A DNA stretch of 64,000 nucleotides from Pedobacter sp. MR2016-24 (lineage in GTDB: Bacteria > Bacteroidota > Bacteroidia > Sphingobacteriales > Sphingobacteriaceae): the NCBI RefSeq assembly GCF_026239655.1, contig NZ_JAPIVO010000002.1, positions 682,001-746,000 on the forward strand. Reading direction: 5' to 3'. The notes beneath the pieces were generated by a model that was not told the DNA's origin, did not search any database, and saw nothing but the letters and a program-made list of their open reading frames with translations. The translations under genes were made by a program, and so were the position numbers. Every line of letters begins with the position of its first letter. Position 1 is the stretch's first letter. Positions 52,144 to 62,196 of the stretch are shown here, piece by piece.

Positions 52144-52731
52144 ATGATGGAAAACCACGGCAACTTACTTCATAATATACAAAGTCTGATATCGTTTGAT
52201 GAGACAGAGAAAGACATTATTACCGGGCTGTTTAAAGAAAAGACTTACAAAAAAGGGGACTTTTTCTTAGCTGACGGGCAGATCTGTAAACAGGTTGGAT
52301 TTGTTGCGAAGGGGCTGATGAGGTATTATATTAATCACGATGGTGAAGAGAAAACGTATGCCTTTTCCCAGGAAAATGAATATGTCTGTAATTATGAAAG
52401 TTTTATTCCCCAAAGCCCTTCATCAAAAATTATTCAGGCCCTGGAGGACAGTGTTGTTTTAGTCATTTCTCATAGTGACCTGCAGTTGCTTTATGCGAAG
52501 GTCAGGGAAGGAGAACGCTATGGCAGGATTGCAATTGAAATGGTTTTTTTACAAATCCTGAAGGACATCAATTCATTTTATACAGAAACACCTGAACTTC
52601 GGTATGAAAGATTTTTAAAAAATCATTCGGACCTGCAGCAAAGGATTTCCCAATACCATATCGCCTCATTTGTGGGGGTGAAACCGCAATCATTAAGCCG
52701 TATCCGGAAAAGAATTTTTAGTAAGATTTGA
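52144..52731 (+). CDS. Crp/Fnr-family transcriptional regulator
   Basis: 195 residues from the tandem ATGs at 52144/52147. The sensory barrel reads YKKGDFFLADGQICKQVGFVAKGLMRYY and the C-terminal helix-turn-helix is ISQYHIASFVGVKPQSLSRIRKR. It is of the short Bacteroidota Crp type that does not need cAMP. A DUF4267 membrane gene follows 78 bp downstream. The target is unknown. Confidence 0.88.
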   Translation: MMENHGNLLHNIQSLISFDETEKDIITGLFKEKTYKKGDFFLADGQICKQVGFVAKGLMRYYINHDGEEKTYAFSQENEYVCNYESFIPQSPSSKIIQALEDSVVLVISHSDLQLLYAKVREGERYGRIAIEMVFLQILKDINSFYTETPELRYERFLKNHSDLQQRISQYHIASFVGVKPQSLSRIRKRIFSKI

Positions 52732-52809
52732 TTTGTTAACTTAAGTGCATGAATAGCGGTTCCTGTTCTGATAATTTTGATTCATTATTTAACCTTGAAA
52801 CAAAATATT

Positions 52810-53202
52810 ATGACAACCAGAATTTCTTACATCATCGCATTTTTATTGGGCCTGGGAATGATTTTTCTCGGCGCCAGGTTTTTTACCTCTCCTCAGGTAG
52901 CCACAGCTGCATACGGCATCCATTTTAATGACCAGGGGGATTATTCATTTCATTATATCAAAGGGATCAGAGACATCTTTTCCGGACTGATCATTTGTGC
53001 TTTTGTACTGATGAAGGAGAGACGGGCTTTGGGCGTGACTTTATTAGCGGGTACAATGATACCGCTTACGGACATGCTGATCGTACTCAGCAAAAGTTAC
53101 ACTAGTACAGCGCAGGCTATGCCACACATTATAGCCATCATTATTTGTGCTGTATTTGGGGTACTTTTATTAGCAACCAGACCGCAGTCAAAATTGCTGT
53201 AA
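52810..53202 (+). CDS. DUF4267-family membrane protein
   Basis: 130 residues from the ATG at 52810. Four hydrophobic helices are seen, with the family landmarks LGLGMIFLGARFFTSPQVATAAYGI and YIKGIRDIFSGLIICAFVL. The role of the family is unknown. It is probably co-expressed with the Crp-like gene upstream. Confidence 0.8.
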   Translation: MTTRISYIIAFLLGLGMIFLGARFFTSPQVATAAYGIHFNDQGDYSFHYIKGIRDIFSGLIICAFVLMKERRALGVTLLAGTMIPLTDMLIVLSKSYTSTAQAMPHIIAIIICAVFGVLLLATRPQSKLL

Positions 53203-53302
53203 AAATAACAGGCGATATCCGGTAACTGAATCGTATACACATGGCGTACACCACGCTCATATATGTAAATAAACATTTTAATTTTACTCAATATAAAATC
53301 AT

Positions 53303-53818
53303 ATGGAAAACTCAAAGCCAAACCCCATCACAGTAGGACCTGAAGGTGGCGAAATACTAGCTGTAGTTGGTGGTAACTACCGCGTACTTGTTTCCGGCAA
53401 ACAAACGAATGGGGCATTTTCAACTATTGAAATGCTGGTGCCTCCCCAAAACGGTCCGGGACCACATTCTCATGCCAGTTTTTATGAATCTTTTTATATT
53501 CTTGACGGCGAGGTAGAGGTTCATTCCGAAGCCGGTGCTTATACGGCAAAAAAAGGTTCTTTTGTGGTAGTACCGGAAGGGGGCATTGTACATTATTTTA
53601 AAAATGTGAGTGATCAAATGGCACAATTGCTTTGCATGGTTGTCCCTGCGGGGCTGGAAGAATTTTTTGAAGAAATAGGCGAACCCGTAGCTGCCGGCGA
53701 ATTTCTTCCATCGCCGCCAATGGATCCTGAATCTATCAAAACAATACAGGCGATTGCGGAAAAACATGGGCAAATATTGTATCCGCCTGACTTCCTTGAT
53801 CAAAAAGAGGGTGAATAG
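53303..53818 (+). CDS. Cupin-domain protein
   Basis: 171 residues. The cupin motif 1 is PGPHSHASFYESFYILDGEVEVH and motif 2 is PEGGIVHYFKNVS, giving the His/His/Glu/His metal set. It resembles quercetinase-like or regulatory cupins. A C-terminal helix with FFEEIGEPV follows. The substrate is unknown. It ends before a good terminator at 53957. Confidence 0.88.
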   Translation: MENSKPNPITVGPEGGEILAVVGGNYRVLVSGKQTNGAFSTIEMLVPPQNGPGPHSHASFYESFYILDGEVEVHSEAGAYTAKKGSFVVVPEGGIVHYFKNVSDQMAQLLCMVVPAGLEEFFEEIGEPVAAGEFLPSPPMDPESIKTIQAIAEKHGQILYPPDFLDQKEGE

Positions 53819-53956
53819 AAAATGTATTCCTTTCTCATCAATATGGGTATCACAGATTGTAAAGATCCTAAAGTGCTGCGGATTACATTTTATTTACATG
53901 CGCACACAATATTCTACCGTCCCATTCGTCTTTATATGGAGAGCGTTAATTTAGAA

Positions 53957-53998
53957 AAAGCGGAAGTGAACGGATGTGTCATTTCCGCTTTTCTTTTA
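53957..53998 (+). terminator. Intrinsic terminator
   Basis: Arms AAAGCGGAAGTGA (53957-53969) and TCATTTCCGCTTT (53979-53991) pair fully, with one G-U, and are followed by TCTTTT. It lies in the 324-bp gap 53819-54142 between the cupin gene and the histidine kinase gene; nothing else is recognised in that gap. Confidence 0.75.
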
Positions 53999-54142
53999 AT
54001 ACGATGAGCCTGTGATCTTTTCGATCTAAGATTTATATTTAAGGATGGCGTTTTGGTGGTGTGAATTAAATGTATTAAATATTGAGCATTTGACCAGTAT
54101 ATAAGAACAAAATGCGATCTTCATTCAATCAATCATTTACCT

Positions 54143-55816
54143 ATGCATAATACAACGCCTTCTCAGCTGGACAGTATTATTTTGTTGCTTACCGAATTCA
54201 GTCGCCATACTACCGGTGCCAGAGATGAAGTCACAGCAGATGTAAGTCTACTCAAAAAAATCGTTACCGGCCTCAAATTGCTTGGTGAGGAGATGGAAAA
54301 TTACCGGAATGAAATCATTTACCAGCGTACATTTCTGAATAACATTTTAAGTAATATAGATGAGGTAATTTATGTCCGGGATATTAACCCGGCCGATGCA
54401 GCCGGAAGTATGTATAGCTTCATCAGTGGACGTTCGATGGAAATCATCGGCATGGGTTCGCAGGAACTTGACGAAAACCCCCGGAGGTGGATCGAAGCTG
54501 TGCATCCTGAAGATGCCGTCAGAACAAATGAAATGTTTCAAAAGGCGCTGGACGGACAGGAGATGGTCATTACCTATCGTATGTACCACCAGGGCAGGCA
54601 GGAATACCGCTGGATTGAAGACCGCATATCGGCTAAGGCCAATTTAGCGGGACAGGTAATGCACATGTATGGATCGGCGCGCGATGTAACCGGGCAGCAG
54701 GAGACCAATTTAGCCCTGGAGAAAACAAGTGAGCTCGTTACACGGTTAATTACCTCATCTGACCAGGTATTTTATATTGTTTCCTTAGATGAATCAGACC
54801 CTTTCAAAAATACCTTTACCTATCTCAGTTCACAGGTGGAAGGTATAATCGGCTATTCAGTTCAGGATGTGCGTGATGATCCGCTGGTCTGGATCAAAGC
54901 TATACATCCGGATGACCTGAAGCAGGTAAAAGCGACTACCAAAGATATGTTTACCTCCAAAGATCCGCGTACGCGCGTTTACAGGATGAAACACAAACAT
55001 AGCGGTGAGTATATCTGGCTGGAAGATTATGTAGTGCCTATATTAGATGAGAAGGGATGGATACGTGAGTTCTATGCATCTGCACGTGATATTACCCCAA
55101 GAAGAACCGCAGAGATACAGCGCGAAAAATTAATTGAAGAACTGAGCAGAAAACACGATGAATTGATGCAGTTTAGTCATATCGTATCGCACAACCTGCG
55201 TGCACCGGTGGCGAGTATCCTCGGTCTTTCCCAAATTCTCGAATATGAGGTCCAATCCGGGGAAGCAGCCGATACAAAACGCTACATTCTCCAGGCCGCA
55301 CGGTCAATGGATGATTTATTGCGTGATTTGAATACGGTGTTGTCTGTACGGTCCACCCAGGAAGAAAAAAAAGAAACATTTTTATTAAGTGATGTGGTTT
55401 CATCGGTCTGTATTAACCTTAAAAAAGAAATTGATGAAAGCTCAGCAGTACTGAATATAGGCATAGACCCTGATGCTGATGAACTCACCAGCATTAAGAG
55501 CTATATACAAAGCACATTGTTCAACCTGGTTTGTAACGCAATCAAATACCGTTCAACCGACAAACAACCTGTAATTAGCCTCAGGGCATGTATAAAGGGA
55601 AATCAGACAGTGATTGCTATAGCAGATAATGGGTTAGGTATAGACTTAGCTGCACATAGGGAACGAATATTTGTACTGTATGGAAGGCTGCACCACGATC
55701 GCGAAGGAAAGGGATTGGGCTTATATATGACCAAGATGCAAATCGAATCTTTGAATGGAACAATTGAAGTAGAGAGTGAAAAAGGAAAAGGTACAATTTT
55801 TACTATAACGCTATAG
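54143..55816 (+). CDS. PAS-domain sensor histidine kinase
   Basis: 557 residues, soluble, with no membrane segment. Two PAS/PAC units lie at ~65-190 and ~205-325 (each with the HPEDA/HPDDL and YGSARDVT/YASARDIT marks). The dimerisation and phospho-acceptor domain has H350 in SHIVSHNLRAPV, and the ATPase has NLVCNAIKYRS, IADNGLGID and GKGLGLYMTK. It senses an unknown cytoplasmic signal. No response regulator gene is adjacent, so it is an orphan kinase. Confidence 0.92.
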   Translation: MHNTTPSQLDSIILLLTEFSRHTTGARDEVTADVSLLKKIVTGLKLLGEEMENYRNEIIYQRTFLNNILSNIDEVIYVRDINPADAAGSMYSFISGRSMEIIGMGSQELDENPRRWIEAVHPEDAVRTNEMFQKALDGQEMVITYRMYHQGRQEYRWIEDRISAKANLAGQVMHMYGSARDVTGQQETNLALEKTSELVTRLITSSDQVFYIVSLDESDPFKNTFTYLSSQVEGIIGYSVQDVRDDPLVWIKAIHPDDLKQVKATTKDMFTSKDPRTRVYRMKHKHSGEYIWLEDYVVPILDEKGWIREFYASARDITPRRTAEIQREKLIEELSRKHDELMQFSHIVSHNLRAPVASILGLSQILEYEVQSGEAADTKRYILQAARSMDDLLRDLNTVLSVRSTQEEKKETFLLSDVVSSVCINLKKEIDESSAVLNIGIDPDADELTSIKSYIQSTLFNLVCNAIKYRSTDKQPVISLRACIKGNQTVIAIADNGLGIDLAAHRERIFVLYGRLHHDREGKGLGLYMTKMQIESLNGTIEVESEKGKGTIFTITL

Positions 55817-55890
55817 TAATGAGCCACCATCAAAAATTTTCAGGCATTGAGGATAGTGATGCACTTCATCGTTTTTAGCAGAGGTAATTG

Positions 55891-56130
55891 CTAAGCGCTC
55901 ACTTTATTAAGGTGTCTGCATTTAGATTTTCCAGCCAGAACACGGAAGTTACGGCGGGCGAACTGACTTTTAGATTTCAGTTCCTGTGCCAATAGTTCTT
56001 TGGTAATGGATTGGTATAGCTGCTTGGTGCTTCCGTCCGCTTCTGCCATACCGGGTACGGAATTGATGACAATGGCCAGGGCATAGTCCAGTAGTTCAGG
56101 CAGTTTTGTAGTAAGTAATCGTGTTTTCAT
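55891..56130 (-). CDS. Small hypothetical protein
   Basis: 79 residues from the ATG at 56130. It is mostly helical, with LPELLDYALAIVINSVPG and a basic C-terminal tail (KSQFARRNFRVLAGKSKCRH). I recognise no family. It converges on the kinase gene. The gene-free 302 bp upstream, before the sigma factor gene, shows nothing further. Confidence 0.45.
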   Translation of the reverse strand: MKTRLLTTKLPELLDYALAIVINSVPGMAEADGSTKQLYQSITKELLAQELKSKSQFARRNFRVLAGKSKCRHLNKVSA

Positions 56131-56432
56131 GATAGATGATGCAGAATGCAATATCTATGCCTGATTTTAGCTGAGCATACTAATTTACAATAAGTTAACA
56201 ATCGATGAACAGGTGCGGTGAATTCCAGCAATAGTTCCATCTCCGGTAATTTGCCGAAATGCCTGATTTTGGTAAAAAAATGATCAGTTTTTGCTGCTGA
56301 TGTAACATAAATAAAACAATTTGGCTGGATTTTCCGGATAGATCAGGCGAAGTCTTGCTGTATGATGGAAATCTTGTACATTAGCAAAGGTTTCAATGTT
56401 TTTTTTAGCGTATTTCGTGCGAAAGGTGTAAA

Positions 56433-57041
56433 ATGGGTAAAGTAATTTATAAATTGGTAAATGAAGCTGAGCTTTTTGCAAATCTTGCTAAAGGTGATGA
56501 ACGTGCTTTTGAAACCATTTACCGGCATTTTTCGAAAAGACTTTTTCCCTATGTATTAAAGCTTGTAAAAGTCCCGGAATTGGCTGAAGAATTAATCCAG
56601 GACATATTTGTTAACATATGGATCAGCAGGGAAGCCTTTGCCGAAGTGAATCATCCTACTTCCTATCTTTTCAGTATCGCTAATCGTCAGGCTTTAAAAT
56701 ATTTGAAAAAAGTGGCCAGTGATGCAAGAATTTTAAAAAGTATTGCTGATTATGCAGAGGCATCAACCAATGACACTGAAGAACGGATCATCTTTCGCGA
56801 AAGTGTAGCGTCGGTCAAAGCTGCAGTTGAACAATTGCCTGCCCAGCGTCGACTCATTTGGGAGTTGAGCAGAAATGAGGGGCTTAGCCATGATCAGATT
56901 GCAGAACAATTGCAGATATCCAAGAATACCGTCAAAAATCAGATGGTGCATGCCACAAAATATATCCGTAATTTCCTGGACGAACAGGCCGGATTATTAT
57001 CTGGATTTATAATAATTCTCCTGTATTACAAGCGTTTATAA
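56433..57041 (+). CDS. ECF-type RNA polymerase sigma-70 factor
   Basis: 202 residues. Region 2 is FETIYRHFSKRLFPYVLKLV with ELAEELIQDIFVNIW; region 4 has RLIWELSRNEGLSHDQIAEQLQISKNTVKNQMVHA. It begins the second sigma/FecR/SusC/SusD set, on the plus strand, 89 bp before the FecR gene. Confidence 0.92.
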   Translation: MGKVIYKLVNEAELFANLAKGDERAFETIYRHFSKRLFPYVLKLVKVPELAEELIQDIFVNIWISREAFAEVNHPTSYLFSIANRQALKYLKKVASDARILKSIADYAEASTNDTEERIIFRESVASVKAAVEQLPAQRRLIWELSRNEGLSHDQIAEQLQISKNTVKNQMVHATKYIRNFLDEQAGLLSGFIIILLYYKRL

Positions 57042-57130
57042 ATTTATTTTTATTCGAGTAGTCCTATCCCTGACTTTGTTGTACTTATCCTTTACACACC
57101 CGGATCAGACCAACAACATTTATTAAAACA

Positions 57131-58306
57131 ATGCCCAAAAACTCATCTATTCAACCACTATTTGCAAAATATGTTAAAGGTGAAACCTCTGCCGAGGAGA
57201 CGACGCTCTTTTTCGACCGCATTGCTGAAAAAGAATATGATGAAGAAGTGATCATTCTCCTGGATGCTGAAATTGAGGATACTGCTTTTGCAGATGAATA
57301 TGACCCTGCATGGGAAAACACGCTGCACAAAATCAAATCTCAGCTCGCTGAAATCCCTGTTGTCTCCGTTACAAAAAGGAGCATCCCGCTATGGAGCCGT
57401 ATGGCGGCTATCGCCGGCGTGGCCGCTGTTCTTGTGGCCTTTGGCATATATTTATTAACCGGGCCTGAAAGGAAAGCCGATTATACACACCTGACAGCAA
57501 ATGATATCGCACCAGGAAAAATGGGGGCAACGCTAACCCTGGCAAATGGCAAAAAGATCAGTTTAAATGGTGCCGCCAATGGAGAGATTGCAAAAGAGTC
57601 GGGTTTATCGATCTCAAAAACCGCTGACGGACAAGTGATTTATCAGGTTAAGGCCGGCCAAAGCAATTCCAATGCGCTGAACACGCTGACCACAGCGATT
57701 GGAGAAACTTATATCATCACACTTCCGGACCAGACGAAAGTGTGGCTGAATGCAGCATCAAGTTTAACTTATAATCCGGCACTGACTGTAAATGGGTTGC
57801 GCAAAGTTAAACTGAGCGGTGAAGGTTATTTCGAAGTTGCTAAAGATAAAGACCATCCTTTCATTGTGGAAAGCGGCACGCAATCCATAGAGGTGCTGGG
57901 TACTCATTTCAATGTAAATGCTTATCCGGATGAAAGTGCCTACCGCACCACTTTACTGGAAGGTAGTGTTAAAGTTCAGGATAAAGGCCAGACCAGGCTG
58001 TTGCAGCCCGGAAATCAGGCTGCCAATAGCCATGGAAATATCAACCTGAGCAGGGTAGATCCTGAGTTTGCTGTGGCCTGGAAAAGCAATAATTTTGTTT
58101 TTGACCGTCTGGATATCAAGGAAATTATGCAAATGATTGCACGCTGGTACAATGTGGAAATCATTTATAAAGAAGAAATTCCTGCTGGTATTTTTTGGGG
58201 ATCAGTATCCCGCTTTGACAATATCTCAAAGGTATTGATTCCGCTTGAAGCTACCGGAGATGTACATTTTAAAATCGAGGGAAGAAAAATTTATGTCTCC
58301 CGCTAA
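57131..58306 (+). CDS. FecR-family anti-sigma factor
   Basis: 391 residues. It has a cytoplasmic N-terminus, one membrane helix (MAAIAGVAAVLVAFGIYLLTG), the FecR domain (LPDQTKVWLNAASSLTYNP, LSGEGYFEVAKDKDHPFIV, LGTHFNVNAYPDES, LLEGSVKV) and a C-terminal DUF4974-like part (IARWYNVEIIYKEEI). It holds the sigma factor encoded before it until the SusC STN domain signals. It is the paralogue of the gene at 12643. Confidence 0.93.
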   Translation: MPKNSSIQPLFAKYVKGETSAEETTLFFDRIAEKEYDEEVIILLDAEIEDTAFADEYDPAWENTLHKIKSQLAEIPVVSVTKRSIPLWSRMAAIAGVAAVLVAFGIYLLTGPERKADYTHLTANDIAPGKMGATLTLANGKKISLNGAANGEIAKESGLSISKTADGQVIYQVKAGQSNSNALNTLTTAIGETYIITLPDQTKVWLNAASSLTYNPALTVNGLRKVKLSGEGYFEVAKDKDHPFIVESGTQSIEVLGTHFNVNAYPDESAYRTTLLEGSVKVQDKGQTRLLQPGNQAANSHGNINLSRVDPEFAVAWKSNNFVFDRLDIKEIMQMIARWYNVEIIYKEEIPAGIFWGSVSRFDNISKVLIPLEATGDVHFKIEGRKIYVSR

Positions 58307-58401
58307 TCATCATTCAATTCACCAATTTACTAAACCCAACCCTATGCAGAAAAACTTACAATAGAATTAAGCCCGGCCCCCAGAGCAAGAAAATAGGTAA
58401 A

Positions 58402-58429
58402 CCATACCCTGATTGGCGTCAGGATATGG
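58402..58429 (+). other. Hairpin in the fecR-susC spacer
   Basis: CCATACCCTGA and TCAGGATATGG pair over 11 positions with one mismatch. The spacer 58307-58615 holds no gene; a short start (ATG at 58344, MQKNLQ then stop) resembles a lost SusC N-terminus. There is no T tract, so it may be a leader structure rather than a terminator. Confidence 0.4.
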
Positions 58430-58615
58430 TAAGTATGGCCTTGACACAAATTATCAACCGAACCGCAGCTGCTGAGTTTTGACGACGCCGGCATGCTGCA
58501 ATTAACCAGACAAACAAACTTAGTTAATACTGCTCATTAAAGCAATATTGACGGTCTTTCATTTGGACCGCTAAGTCTCTGTCAGAACCTAAATGAAGTG
58601 TTAAATAAACTAGAA

Positions 58616-61600
58616 ATGAAACCGGGTATACCAAGGTATATCCATAAAATTTGGCTGATGATGCGATTAACCACCGTTATTTTAATAGCCACCATCATGC
58701 AGGTTAGTGCTGCTGGCTTTGCACAGCAAATCACCCTGAACAAATCCAATACATCGTTAGAGGATATCATCAGGAACTTGAGAAAACAGAGTGGCTATAA
58801 TTTTGTAGTGCCAGGAGACCTTCTTGAGAAGGCAAAATCCGTAAATATTAGAGTTAAAGACGTAGAATTCAAAAAGGTACTGGACGAAATTTTCGAAAGC
58901 CAGCCAATTACGTATGAGATCAACAACAATACTGTTACCTTAAAGGCTAAACCTAAAACGTTTATACAGGCCGTATTGGCGCCATTTTTAAATATCACTG
59001 TTCATGGTAAAGTGGTAGACTCCTTAACGGGGAATCCACTGGCGGGTGCCAGCGTGATAATCAAAGGGAAGAAGCAATTTACCAGGGCAGGAGCGGACGG
59101 ATCTTTTACGCTGCAAAACGTGGAAGAGGATGCCACATTGGTCATCTCTTATATTGGCTACAGGCAACAGGAAATCAAATCGGCGAAAGAACTGGGTACG
59201 ATTCGTATGGCTATTGATGTGGCCAGGCTGGATGAAGTTGCGGTAACCATCAATACGGGTTACCAGCGCATCAAACCTGAACAGAGTACCGGTGCGGTAG
59301 CGCAGATTGGCACAAAAGAATATGAATCAAGGGTGAGTTCTGATTTTCTTGATGGATTGGTAAACCGTTTACCCGGATTGATGATCAACAACTCGGTTTC
59401 ATTGACATCTACAGACCCGACTGGTAATAAAACTTCCAGGCCTTTATTTAATATCAGGGGTATTTCCACCATGTCTGCCAACCAGAGTCCGTTAATTGTG
59501 GTGGATGGCTATCCAACTGAATTGACACTGGATATGATTGATCCGAACGAGATCAAATCTGTAACCATACTTAAAGATGCTGCTTCTGCTACTGTATATG
59601 GGGTAAGGGCATCGAATGGGGTAATTATTATTGAGCGGAAGCAGGCGAGTCCCGGTGCAGCACAGTTCAGTTTCAGGACAACCCTTGGTCTTACACCAGA
59701 GGAGAATTATAGCCGTTACCGTTGGGATCCAAATGCATCAGCTATCAATTCCGAATACGTAAGGGAAAGACAAACGCTAAATATTACGCCAGCAACCTGG
59801 GGAACCTTGTTCAATACAGGGGTAGGGAATATAGGCCGTTCAATCCCTTTCTTTCTCCAGTCTCAGCTTGCAGCCGGCATCATTTCGCCTGCGCAGGCCG
59901 AAAGCTCTTTTGCAGCGCTGGCCAACTATGATAATCTGGATGATTACAGCCGTTTATTCCAGCGGACGGCAGCTACGCAAACAAGTACATTAAATGTTTC
60001 TGGTGGTGTGCCTACTGCATTGTATTATATTACTGCAAATTATACAGGTAAACAAAATAATGCGATCCTGAATGGCAATAACAGATTTTTATTAACGGGC
60101 AGAACAACGCTGAAACTGGCGAAACGATTAAGCCTGGAACTGACCACAGAATATCAGGAACTTCGTAATAACGGTGCGCCTATACCAGGTGCATCTCAGT
60201 TCGCAGGATATGAACGCTATGAAGACGTAAATGGCAATCCTGCCGCTATCATTTCTAAAAGCTACGCGCCAGTTTATAACAGTTACATCATGTCTCAGGG
60301 TTTGTTAGACCAGAACTATTATCCGCTGGTTGACGCTAATTCAATAAGCGACAAAACGCGCACACTAAATAACAAAACCATTGCCAATTTTAACTATGAT
60401 ATCGGAAAAGGCTTTAACCTCTTGTTTGGCGGCGTATATGAGACCTCCCGTTCAGAAATCAGACATCTGGCTGCACAGGGTTCTTCGGAAGTAAATGCCT
60501 GGGTAAATAATTATACCGTGACTGCAGGGGGGGTATTTAAAAGGAATGTACCTGACGGCGATTTCCTTCGTCAGCAGAATACCAGCTCCAATGGTTATAC
60601 TGCGCGTACGCAACTGAACTATAACAAAAGATTTGGCAACCACTCTATCAATGCCATAGCGGGTGCAGAATTGCGGAACGTTATAAATAAAGGCAATTTA
60701 GCCTCTTATTTTGGCTATAACGACCAGAGTTTGCTGCAACAGCCCGTTGACTATGCTTCTATCATTAACAATCTGGCGTCAGTTAGGGGTACATTGGTTA
60801 CTGGAATACCTCTTGGAGCTTTAAACAGTTTGTTTAACCAGACCTATAGTGAAGACCGGTTTTTATCGGGCTTTTCTAACATTGTTTATTCCTATAAGGA
60901 TACCTATTCCTTATCAGGAAGTATTCGTATTGATCAGTCTAACCTGTTTGGTAGTGATCCAAGATATAAATACAAACCATTATGGTCATTGGGAGCAGCA
61001 TGGAACATTCACAGAGAAGATTTTATGAGTAATGTAAACTGGCTTCACCAGTTAAAACTGCGCGGTGCCTTCGGCTTTAATGGAAATGTGGCCAAGCTTT
61101 CACTTCCGCAGGTGATTGCCCAGGCACAGAATAATGGCGGCAATACGCCTACATTGACCTCGCTTGTGTTAGCATCCAATGCCAACAGCGGCCTCCGCTG
61201 GGAGCAGACAGAGAACCTGAACATGGGACTGGATTTTAGTATCTTCAAAAATATCAGTGGTAGCTTTGATTATTATACGAAAAAAACGACGGATGTGATG
61301 GGTAATTCTCCGATCGACCCAACGCTTGGTGCCAGTTCAGCCTTGGTTAATTATGCCACCATCAGGAATAATGGTTTGGAGTTTAGCCTGAAAGCAGATT
61401 GGATCTCCACGAGAAACTTTAACTGGAATACAGGTCTTGTGATTGCCAAAAATAACAGTAAGGTGCTGGATGTTGCCCGGACGGGTAGATACGATCCGCA
61501 AATTCTTGATGTACTGGGGTATGTAAGTGGTTATCCTGTAGGTGCAATGTTTTCTTACAATACCACGGGTTTGAACAATGAAGGTCATCCAATTATTGTG

Positions 61601-62185
61601 GATCAAAATGGTACATCTTATGTAGTAAATACCAGTAGTACCGGACAGCCTTTAGTTACTGCGATGTCCAGCAAAGATTCGGGACTGGTTCAGTATTCCG
61701 GAACTACCGTTCCGAGTATTAGTGCAGGATTAAGTAACCGCGTAGATGTGGGTAACTTTTACTTCTTTGCGATGGTGAACTATTATGGTGGTTTTAAAGT
61801 GAGGGTGCCAAGGCCCACTCCTGCAGATAACAGACCTTTGCCAGGAGCAGGTAACTATTGGAGGGTTCCGGGTGACGAGCTGAAGACAGATATTCCAAAC
61901 CTGACTGATCTGGGTAACCCCAATTCATCATGGGCATACTTGTATAACAGCAATTACGTGGTACATGGTGATTACATCACGCTCGGCGATGTGACGGCTT
62001 CATACCGGTTAAATAACCTGAATTTTATAAAAAAAGCCGGCTTTAAGAACTTCGAGATCAAGGCCCAGGCTTCAAACCTGTATACGGTAGGCTTTAATCG
62101 CTATAATTTTAGTATGGCTACGGGAAGCTACGGCAAATCGTATGTGACCCCTACTTATACACTGGGTTTATTCACTAACTTTTAA
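58616..62185 (+). CDS. SusC/RagA-family TonB-linked outer-membrane transporter with STN domain
   Basis: 1189 residues from the ATG at 58616; the GTG at 58598 is an alternative. The signal peptide ends at AAGFAQ. An STN domain (~35-115: ITLNKSNTSLEDIIRNLRKQSGYNF), a carboxypeptidase-like beta domain (VHGKVVDSLTGNPLAGASV), the plug with IKSVTILKDAASATVYGVRASNGVIII and a long barrel ending in YTLGLFTNF follow. Import of an unknown polymer with the SusD protein encoded 11 bp after it. Induction is probably through the sigma/FecR pair upstream. Confidence 0.93.
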   Translation: MKPGIPRYIHKIWLMMRLTTVILIATIMQVSAAGFAQQITLNKSNTSLEDIIRNLRKQSGYNFVVPGDLLEKAKSVNIRVKDVEFKKVLDEIFESQPITYEINNNTVTLKAKPKTFIQAVLAPFLNITVHGKVVDSLTGNPLAGASVIIKGKKQFTRAGADGSFTLQNVEEDATLVISYIGYRQQEIKSAKELGTIRMAIDVARLDEVAVTINTGYQRIKPEQSTGAVAQIGTKEYESRVSSDFLDGLVNRLPGLMINNSVSLTSTDPTGNKTSRPLFNIRGISTMSANQSPLIVVDGYPTELTLDMIDPNEIKSVTILKDAASATVYGVRASNGVIIIERKQASPGAAQFSFRTTLGLTPEENYSRYRWDPNASAINSEYVRERQTLNITPATWGTLFNTGVGNIGRSIPFFLQSQLAAGIISPAQAESSFAALANYDNLDDYSRLFQRTAATQTSTLNVSGGVPTALYYITANYTGKQNNAILNGNNRFLLTGRTTLKLAKRLSLELTTEYQELRNNGAPIPGASQFAGYERYEDVNGNPAAIISKSYAPVYNSYIMSQGLLDQNYYPLVDANSISDKTRTLNNKTIANFNYDIGKGFNLLFGGVYETSRSEIRHLAAQGSSEVNAWVNNYTVTAGGVFKRNVPDGDFLRQQNTSSNGYTARTQLNYNKRFGNHSINAIAGAELRNVINKGNLASYFGYNDQSLLQQPVDYASIINNLASVRGTLVTGIPLGALNSLFNQTYSEDRFLSGFSNIVYSYKDTYSLSGSIRIDQSNLFGSDPRYKYKPLWSLGAAWNIHREDFMSNVNWLHQLKLRGAFGFNGNVAKLSLPQVIAQAQNNGGNTPTLTSLVLASNANSGLRWEQTENLNMGLDFSIFKNISGSFDYYTKKTTDVMGNSPIDPTLGASSALVNYATIRNNGLEFSLKADWISTRNFNWNTGLVIAKNNSKVLDVARTGRYDPQILDVLGYVSGYPVGAMFSYNTTGLNNEGHPIIVDQNGTSYVVNTSSTGQPLVTAMSSKDSGLVQYSGTTVPSISAGLSNRVDVGNFYFFAMVNYYGGFKVRVPRPTPADNRPLPGAGNYWRVPGDELKTDIPNLTDLGNPNSSWAYLYNSNYVVHGDYITLGDVTASYRLNNLNFIKKAGFKNFEIKAQASNLYTVGFNRYNFSMATGSYGKSYVTPTYTLGLFTNF

Positions 62186-62196
62186 AATTGGTACGA

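Noticed and set aside
53754..54007. Two short frames downstream of the cupin gene
   Set aside because: They overlap the cupin 3' end and run into the terminator at 53957; no family match.
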